Shown here: one piece after another, positions 26,203-35,525 of the stretch
How positions within the stretch are numbered: the first letter of the stretch is position 1
How the letters are laid out: every line of letters starts with the position of its first letter
From: JAKAGZ01 sp964412105
Lineage (GTDB): Bacteria > Bacteroidota > Ignavibacteria > Ignavibacteriales > Ignavibacteriaceae
DNA length: 64,000 bases
Direction: 5' to 3'
NCBI GenBank assembly: GCA_964412105.1
Contig: CAYPNM010000004.1
Location: 1 to 64,000, forward strand
Made by a program: the position numbers and the translations under genes
Notes under the pieces: model-generated
The model's database searches: none
The model's input: only the letters and a program-made list of their open reading frames with translations
What the model was told of the DNA's origin: nothing

Positions 26203-26523
26203 ATGATAGAAATAATTCGAAAAGCTGCTTCTAAAAAGATCGTTTATACTCCACATGCGATGACGCAGATCACTAATCTGGAAAGGATGATTGAACCAGA
26301 TGAATTAAGAAAAGTAATTGATACCGGAGAACTTGTGGAAAATTATCCTTATGATATGCGTGGAAACACAAGCTTGATTTTGGGGAGAGGGACAAATAAC
26401 AGACCTATTCATGTTGTTTGTACTCCAACTGATTTTTGTTTGATGATCATTACTGCATATATTCCTTCCGAAATTAAATGGAGCCACGATTTTAAGACAA
26501 GAGAAAAAACATGGTCTGTTTAA
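26203..26523 (+). CDS. DUF4258 protein, probable toxin-like partner
   Basis: The protein has 106 residues. It shows the DUF4258 pattern: 'YTPHAMTQI' near the N-terminus, then 'GELVENYPYDMRG', 'PIHVVCTPTDFCLMIITAY' and 'IKWSHDF'. Such small proteins often pair with a YgiT-type zinc-finger protein and are assigned to toxin-antitoxin-like modules, although activity is rarely proven. The next gene overlaps its end by 13 bp. The pair is the only plus-strand unit between two long minus-strand operons, so it may be a small inserted module. Confidence 0.75.
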   Translation: MIEIIRKAASKKIVYTPHAMTQITNLERMIEPDELRKVIDTGELVENYPYDMRGNTSLILGRGTNNRPIHVVCTPTDFCLMIITAYIPSEIKWSHDFKTREKTWSV

Positions 26524-26741
26524 AATGTTACTGCGATACTGAAAGAAAGTTTAGTCCTTTTACAGTAAAAAGGGAAGGATATGAATTGACATTCAAGAAA
26601 GTGCCATCGTGGATATGCCCTACATGCAATGAAGTTTATTTTGATGAATCAGATGTTAAGGTTCTGCATAAAGTGATTAGCAATCTGGACGAAGAGACTA
26701 TCAAAATGAAAGAAGCAATTGTTTACTGGCCGGAGAATTAA
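26511..26741 (+). CDS. YgiT-type zinc-finger protein, probable antitoxin-like partner
   Basis: The protein has 76 residues. Two CxxC pairs, C3-x2-C6 and C36-x2-C39 ('CPTC'), form the YgiT/MqsA N-terminal zinc finger, followed by 'EVYFDESDVKVL', which is typical of the family. MqsA's C-terminal helix-turn-helix is absent, so DNA autoregulation is uncertain. The start ATG at 26511 lies inside the DUF4258 gene, giving a 13-bp overlap and probable translational coupling. Confidence 0.78.
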   Translation: MVCLKCYCDTERKFSPFTVKREGYELTFKKVPSWICPTCNEVYFDESDVKVLHKVISNLDEETIKMKEAIVYWPEN

Positions 26742-26773
26742 ATCTATTTAATAGCTGCACTTTTTTAGTATTC

Positions 26774-26808
26774 GCGCATTAGCGGCAAAGAAATAGCCGC
26801 GAATGCGC
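26774..26808. terminator. Hairpin between convergent genes, possible bidirectional terminator
   Basis: gcgcattagcggc (26774-26786) pairs with gccgcgaatgcgc (26796-26808), 13 bp with one mismatch and a 9-base loop. It lies between the YgiT-type gene (plus) and the last permease gene (minus). There is no long T run on either side, so it may be a repeat element instead. Confidence 0.6.
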
Positions 26809-26827
26809 TAATTATTAAGCAACTTAC

Positions 26828-28060
26828 TTATTCATACCTTAACGCTTCGATAGGATCGAGGTTCGCAGCTTTATAAGCAGGATAAGTTCCGAAAATAATT
26901 CCAACAAGAACGCACATAATCAAGCCAATCATTACCCAATCATATGGAATTACCGAGACCGCATTTAATAATCCACCGGCAAGGTTTCCAATTCCCACGC
27001 CGATCAAAATTCCAAAAATTCCCCCTGTTAAACAAAGAGTTATTGCTTCAACTAGAAATTGGAAAAGAATACTTTTTCTGTTAGCGCCAACTGCCTTTCT
27101 TATGCCAATCTCCCTTGTTCGTTCTGTTACCGACACAAGCATAATATTCATAATTCCTACACCTGCAGCGAGCAGGGCAATAATTGATACGACTATTGCT
27201 CCTATCTTAACACCGCCTGTTATATCATTAATCTGACCTATTAAAGATTCATTACTCATAATTTCAAAGTCGTTTTCCTTTCCGGGAGGAACTTTTCTTA
27301 TTGTTCTCAAATAACCGATAGTTGATTCCATTAAACTTTCATAATCTTCATTACTATAAGACATAATTGTTATATCGACATTGCTGTTTCTGCCTCCAAA
27401 CATAGAATGAAATGTTGTAATAGGGACAGCAAGATAATTATCAAAACTCTGTCCAAAAAACTGCGCACGCTTTTCAAAAACACCTATTACCAGCAGCGGT
27501 CTACCATTTATAGTTATAGTCTGACCAACAGGATTTATACCAACAAACAGTTTGTCAACAATATCTGGTCCTAGCATACATACATCCGAAGAGTATTGAA
27601 TATCCGTCTGCCTGATTTCTCTCCCGTATTCTATATTCAAATTGGCCGTTCTTAGAACCCCTTCAGTGATGCCGCTTACCCAGATGTTAGGATTTGTTTG
27701 CCTGTTTTCATACTTTACAACGACTCCTCCTTTTGACTTATCAGCACCCATATATTTTGCCTGCTTTAACAGAGATTCTAGCCGGTAGAATTCATCAAGT
27801 GTAATATCCTTTCTGTTTCTGTATTTCTCCCATGCAGCATGTCCTCCTGACCTTATAGCAGGATATTTCATAACCTGAAATGAATTTTTGCTTAAAAATG
27901 ATATACCATTATCAATGGTTGTTTGAAGCATTGTTATTATCGTCATAATAACAATTATTGAAAATATTCCTACGACGATTCCAAGAATTGTAAGGGATGT
28001 CCTTAGTTTATTTTCCTTTATAGATCGGAATGACTGAAGTACAATTTCTAGCAGGTTCAT
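26828..28060 (-). CDS. MacB-type ABC permease 5 (last of tandem array)
   Basis: The protein has 410 residues. Helix 1 ('LTILGIVVGIFSIIVI') is followed by a periplasmic MacB_PCD domain (about 50-270) and three C-terminal FtsX helices from 'IGAIVVSIIALLAAGVG'. The coupling segment 'VTERTREIGIRKAVGA' is conserved, and the protein ends 'AANLDPIEALRYE'. It lacks its own ATPase domain, unlike E. coli MacB, and presumably uses the ATPase at 33477-34196. It is closest to permease 4, suggesting recent duplication. The likely function is mechanotransmission export of lipid, peptide or small molecule across the envelope. Confidence 0.93.
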   Translation of the reverse strand: MNLLEIVLQSFRSIKENKLRTSLTILGIVVGIFSIIVIMTIITMLQTTIDNGISFLSKNSFQVMKYPAIRSGGHAAWEKYRNRKDITLDEFYRLESLLKQAKYMGADKSKGGVVVKYENRQTNPNIWVSGITEGVLRTANLNIEYGREIRQTDIQYSSDVCMLGPDIVDKLFVGINPVGQTITINGRPLLVIGVFEKRAQFFGQSFDNYLAVPITTFHSMFGGRNSNVDITIMSYSNEDYESLMESTIGYLRTIRKVPPGKENDFEIMSNESLIGQINDITGGVKIGAIVVSIIALLAAGVGIMNIMLVSVTERTREIGIRKAVGANRKSILFQFLVEAITLCLTGGIFGILIGVGIGNLAGGLLNAVSVIPYDWVMIGLIMCVLVGIIFGTYPAYKAANLDPIEALRYE

Positions 28061-28179
28061 TATGTACCCCTAAACGATTAAGTAGTCGATAATTTCATTT
28101 GAAATTTAAGGTACCTTCCCGTTATAAACAAATAAAATTGGATGAACTATCAAATCCCGGCCAGTTTATTTATTTAATT

Positions 28180-29403
28180 TTATTCATACCTCAATGCCTC
28201 AATTGGATCAAGATTCGCGGCTTTGTATGCGGGATAAGTTCCAAAAACTACTCCGACAAAGACGCAAATTGACAGGCCAATTACCACCCAGTCATATGGA
28301 ATAACCGAAGTGGCATTTAGAAATCCCCCTACGAGATTCCCTATCCCTATCCCCAGAATTATACCTATCATTCCGCCGGCACAGCATAATGTAATTGCCT
28401 CAACCAAAAATTGATAAAGTATATTCCATCTATTCGCTCCCACAGCCTTTCTAATTCCAATTTCCCTGGTTCGCTCCGTAACAGAAACAAGCATAATATT
28501 CATTATGCCAACTCCAGCCGCAAGAAGCGCAATGACAGAGACTACAATCGCCCCGATCTTAACACCACTTGTTATATCATTTATCTGCCCAATTAGGGAT
28601 TCATTGCTCATAATTGCAAAATCGTTATCCTTTCCGGGCGGGACTTTCCTTATAGTCCTCATATATCCAATAGCCGCATCAATAGTAGCCTCATAATCTT
28701 CATCACTATATGTGGTTACTGTTATGCTTACATTGCTTCTTTTTCCTCCGTACATCGAGTAATAGGTCGTGATTGGTATTATTATATAATTATCCATAGT
28801 CTGACCAAAAATTGCGGGCCTTTTTTGAAGTACACCTATAACAAGCATAGGTCTTCCATCAACTTTTATATATTGACCAACAGGATCTATTGCCGGGAAT
28901 AATTTATCTACAACATCGGGACCTATCAAACAAATATTGGATGCATATTGAATGTCATTTGATCTTATTTCCCTCCCTCTATCGATTTTAATGTTTGCTG
29001 TGTTCAGGAATCCTTCTGTTATACCGGCAACTGCTATATTGGGATTGGTTTGAATACTACCGTACTTAATAACAGCACCCCCGCGCGACAACGCCGCGCC
29101 CATATATCTTGCCTGTTTAAGTTGGCCTTCAAGTTCATAAAAATCTGCAAGTGTTATATCTTTTCTGTTCCTGAGATCTTCCGAATTATTTCTGTTGAGC
29201 GGAGGATATTTCATTATTTCAAAACTGTCTTTACTAAGGAAAGAAAATCCGGAATTTATTGTAGTCTGAAGCATGGTTATTATGGTCATTATAACTATTA
29301 TTGAAAATATACCAACTACAATTCCTAGTATTGTAAGGGACGTTCTAAGTTTATTTTCTTTGATAGATTGAAATGACTGTATGATTATTTCGAAGAGATT
29401 CAT
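28180..29403 (-). CDS. MacB-type ABC permease 4
   Basis: I chose ATG 29403 (gaggggaaaa ahead), 23 codons inside the longest frame, because it aligns with the sister permeases and the extension looks non-coding; this gives 407 residues. It has the same plan as permease 5: one N-terminal helix, a MacB_PCD periplasmic domain, then three C-terminal helices with 'VTERTREIGIRKAVGANRW' and the end 'AANLDPIEALRYE'. It is separated from permease 3 by an intrinsic terminator, so it may be expressed at lower level or from an extra promoter. No ATPase domain is fused. Confidence 0.92.
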   Translation of the reverse strand: MNLFEIIIQSFQSIKENKLRTSLTILGIVVGIFSIIVIMTIITMLQTTINSGFSFLSKDSFEIMKYPPLNRNNSEDLRNRKDITLADFYELEGQLKQARYMGAALSRGGAVIKYGSIQTNPNIAVAGITEGFLNTANIKIDRGREIRSNDIQYASNICLIGPDVVDKLFPAIDPVGQYIKVDGRPMLVIGVLQKRPAIFGQTMDNYIIIPITTYYSMYGGKRSNVSITVTTYSDEDYEATIDAAIGYMRTIRKVPPGKDNDFAIMSNESLIGQINDITSGVKIGAIVVSVIALLAAGVGIMNIMLVSVTERTREIGIRKAVGANRWNILYQFLVEAITLCCAGGMIGIILGIGIGNLVGGFLNATSVIPYDWVVIGLSICVFVGVVFGTYPAYKAANLDPIEALRYE

Positions 29404-29473
29404 TTTTCCCCTCAAGTGTCTGATGACAAATATTACATTATAAAAGATATTATAATGGTTTCTTACAATCAAT

Positions 29474-29498
29474 AAAAAAAACCGCCTTTGTTAAAGGC
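29474..29498 (-). terminator. Intrinsic terminator inside the permease array
   Basis: On the minus strand gcctttaacaaaggc forms a 6-bp stem, followed (after gg) by eight Ts. It lies downstream of permease 3 (stop 29558) and upstream of permease 4, so it should attenuate or end the operon's transcript here. A plus-strand T run also makes it weakly bidirectional. Confidence 0.8.
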
Positions 29499-29557
29499 AG
29501 CTTTTTTAATTTTTACTTCTTAATTTCCAATTTTTATTTTTACTTTTTAATTTTTAA

Positions 29558-30790
29558 TTATTCATACCTCAACGCCTCAATGGGATCAAGATTCGCAGCT
29601 TTATAAGCGGGATATGTCCCAAATAAAATGCCTACAAACACACATAGTGAAAGACCGATTGCCACCCAGTCATAAGGAATGGCAGTTTTGGCTTTTAAAA
29701 AACTGCCGGCTATATTTCCAATTCCGACCCCGAGAATAATTCCGATTATTCCACCCACAAGGCAGAGAACTACGGCTTCTATTAAAAATTGTGTCATTAT
29801 ATTTTTCTTCCTGGCTCCAATTGCCTTTCGTATTCCAATCTCTCTTGTTCTTTCAGTTACTGACACAAGCATTATATTCATTATGCCAACACCTGCCGCA
29901 AGTAATGCAATTATGGATACAACAATTGCTCCTAATTTAATTCCAGCTGTAACATCATTAATTTGAGCTATTAAAGATTCATTGCTGAAAATTTCAAAGT
30001 CATTATCCTGACCCGGTGCAACTTTTCTAATCACTCGCATGGCACCAATTGCCGACTCAATTAATCTTTCATAATTGGATTTGTCTTTTGCCATTACCAT
30101 AATATTGACGCTTGTATTATATTTCCCATACATCGCCTGAAATGTAGTTATTGGTATCACTATCCTGTTATCGCGGCTGTCTCCAAACATTGCCGCTTCA
30201 GGTTCAAGGATGCCAATAACCAAAAATGGTCTTAAATCGACTCTTATAGTTTGTCCAATCGGATTTATATTAGGAAAAAGTTTTTCCACTATATCTTTAC
30301 CAAGCAGACAAACATATTTAGTACCACTCTCGTCACTTGGTCTTATGCTTCTACCTTCGGAAACCTTCCAATTATTTGTAAGAATTCCTCCTAATGTCTC
30401 GCCGTATAGTCTAATATTGGGATTAGTTTCCAGATTCTTATATTTTGCAACAACACCGTTTTTCTTTTGCTCAGCCCCGATTTCACTCGCACCAGGTAAA
30501 CTGGCTTCCAGTCTGTCAAATTGTTCGAGGGTAATATCCTTTCTGTTTCTGTATTTTTTCCATTCCCCGGGACCGTGTTTATGAAATACTGGAAATTTTT
30601 GAATTTGAAAAGTGTTTTGCGCAAGATCAGATAAGCCGCTTTCAATGCTGTTTTGCAACATTGTTATTATTGTCATAATTACTATAATTGAAAAAATACC
30701 AACAACTACTCCAAGGACTGTTAATAATGTCCTCAATCTGTTGCCTTTTAACGACTGGAAGGACATTTGAAAAATTTCTGCAATTCTCAT
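29558..30790 (-). CDS. MacB-type ABC permease 3
   Basis: The protein has 410 residues with the standard FtsX/MacB layout: helix 1 around residues 20-40 ('LLTVLGVVVGIFSIIVI'), periplasmic domain, then the C-terminal trio with 'VTERTREIGIRKAIGARKK' and the end 'AANLDPIEALRYE'. It resembles permease 2 in its N-terminus ('RLRTLLTVLGVVV'). The 144-bp spacer from permease 2 holds a 9-bp hairpin. A terminator follows about 60 bp after its stop. Confidence 0.93.
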   Translation of the reverse strand: MRIAEIFQMSFQSLKGNRLRTLLTVLGVVVGIFSIIVIMTIITMLQNSIESGLSDLAQNTFQIQKFPVFHKHGPGEWKKYRNRKDITLEQFDRLEASLPGASEIGAEQKKNGVVAKYKNLETNPNIRLYGETLGGILTNNWKVSEGRSIRPSDESGTKYVCLLGKDIVEKLFPNINPIGQTIRVDLRPFLVIGILEPEAAMFGDSRDNRIVIPITTFQAMYGKYNTSVNIMVMAKDKSNYERLIESAIGAMRVIRKVAPGQDNDFEIFSNESLIAQINDVTAGIKLGAIVVSIIALLAAGVGIMNIMLVSVTERTREIGIRKAIGARKKNIMTQFLIEAVVLCLVGGIIGIILGVGIGNIAGSFLKAKTAIPYDWVAIGLSLCVFVGILFGTYPAYKAANLDPIEALRYE

Positions 30791-30866
30791 TTCTCTCTCT
30801 GAAATTCTACGAAAAACTCAATAAATATGAATATAAGATAATTAATATTCATTGATAATACACTAA

Positions 30867-30892
30867 AATGTCCGTCATTAAATACGGACATT
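30867..30892. terminator. Hairpin between permease 2 and permease 3
   Basis: aatgtccgt (30867-30875) pairs with acggacatt (30884-30892), 9 bp with an 8-base loop. On the minus strand only a short T run (ttttag) follows, so it may be a weak terminator or an mRNA stability element. Confidence 0.6.
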
Positions 30893-30934
30893 ATTAATTA
30901 AGACAAAAATATTTGAAAATTGGTTTAAATGAGG

Positions 30935-32170
30935 TTATTCATATCTAAGGGCCTCAATTGGATCGAGGCTGGATGCTTTATAAGCAGGATATGTGCCAAA
31001 AATAATCCCTACAAAAACGCATAGAGACAGGCCAATTATTACCCAGTTATAAGGAATAGCGGATTGGGCATTCAGCATTCCACCGGCAAGATTTCCAATT
31101 CCAACTCCAAGTACTATTCCTATAATTCCCCCTATAAGACAAAGTATTACTGCCTCGAGTAAGAACTGATTTAAAATATTATATTTTTTTGCGCCAATAG
31201 CTTTTCTGATTCCAATTTCTCTAGTTCTTTCAGTAACCGATACCAACATAATATTCATAATTCCAACGCCGGCAGCAAGCAAAGCAATGATTGAAACCAC
31301 GAGTGCCCCAATTCTCACTCCGGCTGTAATATTATTAATTTGGCTTATAATGGACGCATTACTAAAAATTTCAAAACTATTGTCCTTTCCGGGCATGTCT
31401 TTTCTAATGGTTCTCAAATGTCCAATTGCCGATTCAATAACCGCATCATAATCTTTTTTGCTTTTAGACATAATCATAATGTTCACACTGTAGCTGTATT
31501 TTCCGTAAAATGATTGGAAAGTTGTAATCGGAATTACAACATAACTGTCGCGGCCGTTCCCAAACATTTGTGGTTGTTGCTCCAGAACTCCTATAACTCT
31601 TAAGGGATGCCCATCAACTCTGATTTCCTGCCCGACAGGGTTTAGATTAGTAAAAAGCTTATCCACTATATCTTTACCTATCAAACAAACGTATGTGGAT
31701 CTATCGATATCACTCTGCATGAAATCTCTGCCATATTCAACATTCCAGTTATTTGTTTTTACACCTCCAAGTGTTTCACCAGCAATTTGTATATTCGGAT
31801 TGGTTTCCTTGTTACCGAACTTAACAACTTTTCCAAACTTCCATTGCTCGGCTCCCATATAAAGAACCTGCCCTTTCATTGCATCTTCCAGACGATAATA
31901 TTCTTCAAGGGTAAGATCTTTTCTATTCGCATATTTTGATCTCCAGCCCGGTCCGCCACCACTGTTCGCAGGATACTTCTGAATCTGGAATGTATTTTTA
32001 TTTAATTGTGATACACCGTTTTCGATACTCTTCTGCAGCATTGTAATTATTGTCATTATAACAACAATAGAAAAAATTCCAACTACAACACCAAGTACAG
32101 TAAGCAATGCTCTTAATTTATTTGTTCTCAATGCCTGTATGGACATCCAGAATATTTCATTCATTTTCAT
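30935..32170 (-). CDS. MacB-type ABC permease 2
   Basis: The protein has 411 residues: helix 1 ('LLTVLGVVVGIFSIVVI'), a MacB_PCD periplasmic domain (about 50-270), then three C-terminal helices with 'VTERTREIGIRKAIGAKKY' and the end 'SSLDPIEALRYE'. Its ATG overlaps the stop of permease 1 by one base (TAATG), indicating translational coupling. It is a close paralogue of permease 3. Confidence 0.93.
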   Translation of the reverse strand: MKMNEIFWMSIQALRTNKLRALLTVLGVVVGIFSIVVIMTIITMLQKSIENGVSQLNKNTFQIQKYPANSGGGPGWRSKYANRKDLTLEEYYRLEDAMKGQVLYMGAEQWKFGKVVKFGNKETNPNIQIAGETLGGVKTNNWNVEYGRDFMQSDIDRSTYVCLIGKDIVDKLFTNLNPVGQEIRVDGHPLRVIGVLEQQPQMFGNGRDSYVVIPITTFQSFYGKYSYSVNIMIMSKSKKDYDAVIESAIGHLRTIRKDMPGKDNSFEIFSNASIISQINNITAGVRIGALVVSIIALLAAGVGIMNIMLVSVTERTREIGIRKAIGAKKYNILNQFLLEAVILCLIGGIIGIVLGVGIGNLAGGMLNAQSAIPYNWVIIGLSLCVFVGIIFGTYPAYKASSLDPIEALRYE

Positions 32171-33417
32171 TATTCAAACCTCAATGCTTCAACAGGATCC
32201 ATTTTTGCGGCGGTATATGCAGGAGCAAATCCTGCAAGTATTCCGGTTATTAATGAAACAAATATTGCTATCAAAACTGCCGAATAACTTACTGAGGTAG
32301 GTAAGAATTTATTAACAATTATGCTCAGTATTACAGCAAGCAGTAAGCCTACAAGTCCCCCCATTAAACAAATTGCAGAAGATTCCATAATAAACTGGCT
32401 CAGGATAGTTCTTCGTTTTGCTCCGATTGCCTTCCTCAAGCCAATTTCCTTTGTCCTTTCCCTAACGGATACAAACATTATATTCATAATTCCAATAGCG
32501 CCAACAAAAAGGGCAAGACCTGTAATGAACAATCCAGCAATCTGAATTACCCCAACAACTGAATTAAAATTCTGCTGCAGAGCTTCCTGTTGATTTATGG
32601 CAAAATCATCTTGTTCATTATATAGCAATCCCCTGACTTTTCTCATAACACCTTCAGCTTCATCCTTGGTTTTTGATACCATAGCCGTACCATCAGCACG
32701 AACATTTATTGTTATGCTGCTTGCCCATCTGCTGTTAAAATATTTGAAAATGGTACCAATTGGAACATAAACATCGTTATCAGGATTAAATGAGCCGAGA
32801 AGAAAACTTCCCTGCTTTGCTAATACTCCAACGACTTTAAAAATTTCATTACCAATCTTTATTTCCTTATCTAAGGCATCCCCCCTTGGAAAAAGAGTAC
32901 TGGCAACCTCACTTCCTAAAACAGCAACATTTCTACTGCTTTTGCTTTCAGTTTCCGAAAAGAACCGTCCAACGTCAAAAGTAAAATTAGTAGTTTTTAT
33001 ATAATCGGCATTTGAGCCTGTCAGAATAACATTATCCATGCTTATAGAACCATTTTTTACTGTTCTCATGCTGGTTACCATCGGCGCCACAGCAATTGGC
33101 ATCTTGGCAAGTTCTTTGAACTTTTCAAAATCCTCCATTGTAATATTTCTTCTATTCCTAATCTTCCAAAAATCTTCATGCTCGAACCACGGCCACTTAC
33201 TTATGTAAAGCACATCTGATCCTAATGAGCTAATACCCTGCTGAAACGCATTATCTATACCACGAATGGCAGTAGTCATCAGCACAACAGAAGTAATACC
33301 TATTACGATGCCAAGCATTGTTAAAATTGATCTAACTTTATTTGCCCTAATGGCTCTTAAAGCTATAAACATACCTTCTTTAATTTCAAACCAGATATTT
33401 GTCATATTTAAATTCAT
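32170..33417 (-). CDS. MacB-type ABC permease 1 (divergent member)
   Basis: The protein has 415 residues. It has the same topology as the other four but a clearly different sequence: the N-terminus reads 'GMFIALRAIRANKVRSILTM', the coupling region 'VSVRERTKEIGLRKAIGAKR', and the end 'AAKMDPVEALRFE'. It lies directly downstream of the ATPase (59 bp) and is probably the original partner of the ATPase. The other four may form alternate dimers with it or with themselves. Confidence 0.92.
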   Translation of the reverse strand: MNLNMTNIWFEIKEGMFIALRAIRANKVRSILTMLGIVIGITSVVLMTTAIRGIDNAFQQGISSLGSDVLYISKWPWFEHEDFWKIRNRRNITMEDFEKFKELAKMPIAVAPMVTSMRTVKNGSISMDNVILTGSNADYIKTTNFTFDVGRFFSETESKSSRNVAVLGSEVASTLFPRGDALDKEIKIGNEIFKVVGVLAKQGSFLLGSFNPDNDVYVPIGTIFKYFNSRWASSITINVRADGTAMVSKTKDEAEGVMRKVRGLLYNEQDDFAINQQEALQQNFNSVVGVIQIAGLFITGLALFVGAIGIMNIMFVSVRERTKEIGLRKAIGAKRRTILSQFIMESSAICLMGGLVGLLLAVILSIIVNKFLPTSVSYSAVLIAIFVSLITGILAGFAPAYTAAKMDPVEALRFE

Positions 33418-33476
33418 TTTTTTCTACAGAGTTAATTTATTATCAGTTTAAACTCAACATAATTTTTACGCACTTT

Positions 33477-34196
33477 TTAAACTGCCTCAACACGAGGTTT
33501 GGGAATAAATCTTTTCTTAACCCGTTCATCATTCTCAATCAAACCATCTTTTAGCCTTATTATTCTTCCAGCGTGTTCCGCAATATACTCTTCGTGCGTA
33601 ACTAAAATTATTGTATTTCCTTTTTCATAAATCTCATTAAATAAAATCATAATTTCTTCGCCGGTTTTAGAGTCAAGATTTCCTGTAGGCTCGTCGGCTA
33701 AGATTATCGACGGCCTGGTAACTAACGCACGGGCTACTGCAACTCTTTGTCTTTGCCCTCCTGAGAGTTCATTAGGTTTATGATGCATTCTCTCTTTCAA
33801 TCCCACATCTGTTAGAGCAATTTCTGCCCTTTCTCTTCTTTCTGCTGCCGGTACACCTGCGTAAATTAAAGGCAATTCAACATTATGAAGAGCATCGGAT
33901 CGGGATAGAAGATTGAAAGTTTGAAAAACAAAACCTATTTCTTTATTTCTAATTTTTGCCAAATCATTATCAGACATGTCACTTACGCTGCGTCCTGTAA
34001 AATCATATTTCCCTGAAGTAGGTGTATCAAGACAACCAAGCATATTCATTAAAGTTGATTTTCCGGAACCTGATGGGCCCATAATCGCAACATATTCATT
34101 TTTATCAATCTTTAGAGATACATCCCTCAAAGCGTGAACCTGCTCAGAACCAACCTGATATATTTTTGCTATGTGTTCTATATGTATTATGTTCAT
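33477..34196 (-). CDS. ABC transporter ATP-binding protein (MacB/LolD-like)
   Basis: The protein has 239 residues. All catalytic motifs are intact: Walker A 'GPSGSGKSTLMN' (about 40-51), signature 'LSGGQRQRVAVARAL' (about 143-157), Walker B with Glu 'IILADEPTGNLD' (about 164-175) and the switch His in 'VTHEEYIA'. It belongs to the LolD/MacB/FtsE class that drives FtsX-like permeases. It is the only ATPase in the eight-gene operon and so probably powers all five permeases. Confidence 0.96.
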   Translation of the reverse strand: MNIIHIEHIAKIYQVGSEQVHALRDVSLKIDKNEYVAIMGPSGSGKSTLMNMLGCLDTPTSGKYDFTGRSVSDMSDNDLAKIRNKEIGFVFQTFNLLSRSDALHNVELPLIYAGVPAAERRERAEIALTDVGLKERMHHKPNELSGGQRQRVAVARALVTRPSIILADEPTGNLDSKTGEEIMILFNEIYEKGNTIILVTHEEYIAEHAGRIIRLKDGLIENDERVKKRFIPKPRVEAV

Positions 34197-34208
34197 CTTA
34201 AATTCCGT

Positions 34209-35501
34209 TTATTTTTTTTCGCTAATATTTGCTTTCCCTCTGTTTTCAACTCTTACAGCAATACCATTCTTTAACTCCCTTGAAATTGCTTTGTAGCTGC
34301 CGGAAACAACCTCCTCATCTGCCTTTAATCCTGATTTTACCTCAATATAATTGTCGTCACTAATACCTGTTTTTACGTCGACTGTTTTTGCTTTATTATC
34401 CTTAACAACAAACACTATTTCCTGTGGTTTTGAATTTTCTTTCTTTTTAGTGCTTGTCGGTGCACTCTCATCAGCCTGCTCGTTTCCACCCATCATAAAC
34501 TCGTTTCCTGTTCTCGCAGTAACACTCTGAATCGGAACAGATAGAACATCCTTCTTTCTGGCAGTCTCAATCTTTGCATTACAGGACATCCCCGGTCTCA
34601 ATCCCGGATCTGTATCAAGTAATTTTATTTTTACTTCAAAATTTACAACCTGATCCTGTGTCCCTGTACCGGTAGTTATAGCACTGTTACCAACCTGCTG
34701 AACCAAGCCTCTGAAAACCCGGTCACCAAACGCATCAACTTTAACTCTTGCGGTATCGTCAACATGAACCAGCACGATATCATTTTCATCTACATCAACA
34801 ACAGCCTGTATATTATTCATATCTGAAACAGTCATAATGTTCGTTCCCTGGCTAAATCCGCTCCCAAGTACTCTTTCACCAGGTTCCATATTCAATTGTG
34901 TAACTATACCTGCCATTGGCGAATATATTTTGGTTTTACTCAAAGCATCTTTTTGAACATTTAACGCAGCCTGTGTTTGCTGAATGTTTGCATTTGCAGC
35001 ATCAAAAGAGCCCTGCGCAGAAAGATAATTGCTTTTAGCTGTTTCAAGGTCAGATTCACTTGCAAGCTTTTTGGCATAAAGTTCTTTCGTTCTGTTATAG
35101 TCAGATGTTAATTTATCAAGATTAGCCTTTGCCTGCATAAGAGAAGCCTTGGCTTGGTTTAAATTAGCTTCCGATTGCTGAACCTGCGCCCTGTATTGAT
35201 CATCCCGGATTGCAATAAGCAGATCACCCTTTTTAACCTGGGATCCTTCCTTAACTGGCAGATCGACAATTTCACCGGTTACCTCGGATGTGATGACAAC
35301 TTTAAATTCAGGATTTATAGTACCGGTAGCTGAAACAGTTTGTGTTATGTTCCTTTTCATTACCTTTTCAACCTGAACCGGTATAATATCATCTTTACTT
35401 CCTCCGACAAAGGCAATTATAATCAACGCAACAATTAACACACCTATTCCGCCGAATATAAAAAGCTTCTTTTTCGATTTTTTCTTATTTCCATTTGCCA
35501 T
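34209..35501 (-). CDS. Periplasmic adaptor / membrane fusion protein (MacA-like, HlyD family)
   Basis: The protein has 430 residues. A basic N-terminus and one helix (about 12-30, 'LFIFGGIGVLIVALIIIAF') are followed by a split barrel-sandwich hybrid ('VTGEIVDLPVKEGSQVKKGD' and 'IYSPMAGIVTQLNMEPGE'), a long alpha-hairpin (about 105-200) and beta-barrel domains. A Ser/Lys/Asn-rich linker lies at about 335-355. It should bridge the permeases to the TolC-like channel. It sits 12 bp upstream of the ATPase gene and 24 bp after the TolC-like gene. Confidence 0.93.
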   Translation of the reverse strand: MANGNKKKSKKKLFIFGGIGVLIVALIIIAFVGGSKDDIIPVQVEKVMKRNITQTVSATGTINPEFKVVITSEVTGEIVDLPVKEGSQVKKGDLLIAIRDDQYRAQVQQSEANLNQAKASLMQAKANLDKLTSDYNRTKELYAKKLASESDLETAKSNYLSAQGSFDAANANIQQTQAALNVQKDALSKTKIYSPMAGIVTQLNMEPGERVLGSGFSQGTNIMTVSDMNNIQAVVDVDENDIVLVHVDDTARVKVDAFGDRVFRGLVQQVGNSAITTGTGTQDQVVNFEVKIKLLDTDPGLRPGMSCNAKIETARKKDVLSVPIQSVTARTGNEFMMGGNEQADESAPTSTKKKENSKPQEIVFVVKDNKAKTVDVKTGISDDNYIEVKSGLKADEEVVSGSYKAISRELKNGIAVRVENRGKANISEKK

Positions 35502-35525
35502 TTAATTAGTCTCCTATGTTAAATT

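Noticed and set aside
26774..26808. Attachment site or IS end for the DUF4258/YgiT pair
   Set aside because: A single hairpin without a matching repeat on the other side of the pair; read as a possible terminator instead.
29050..30584. Plus-strand ORFs of 60-124 codons inside the permease array
   Set aside because: Antisense shadows of conserved permease genes, with the same pattern repeated in each paralogue.
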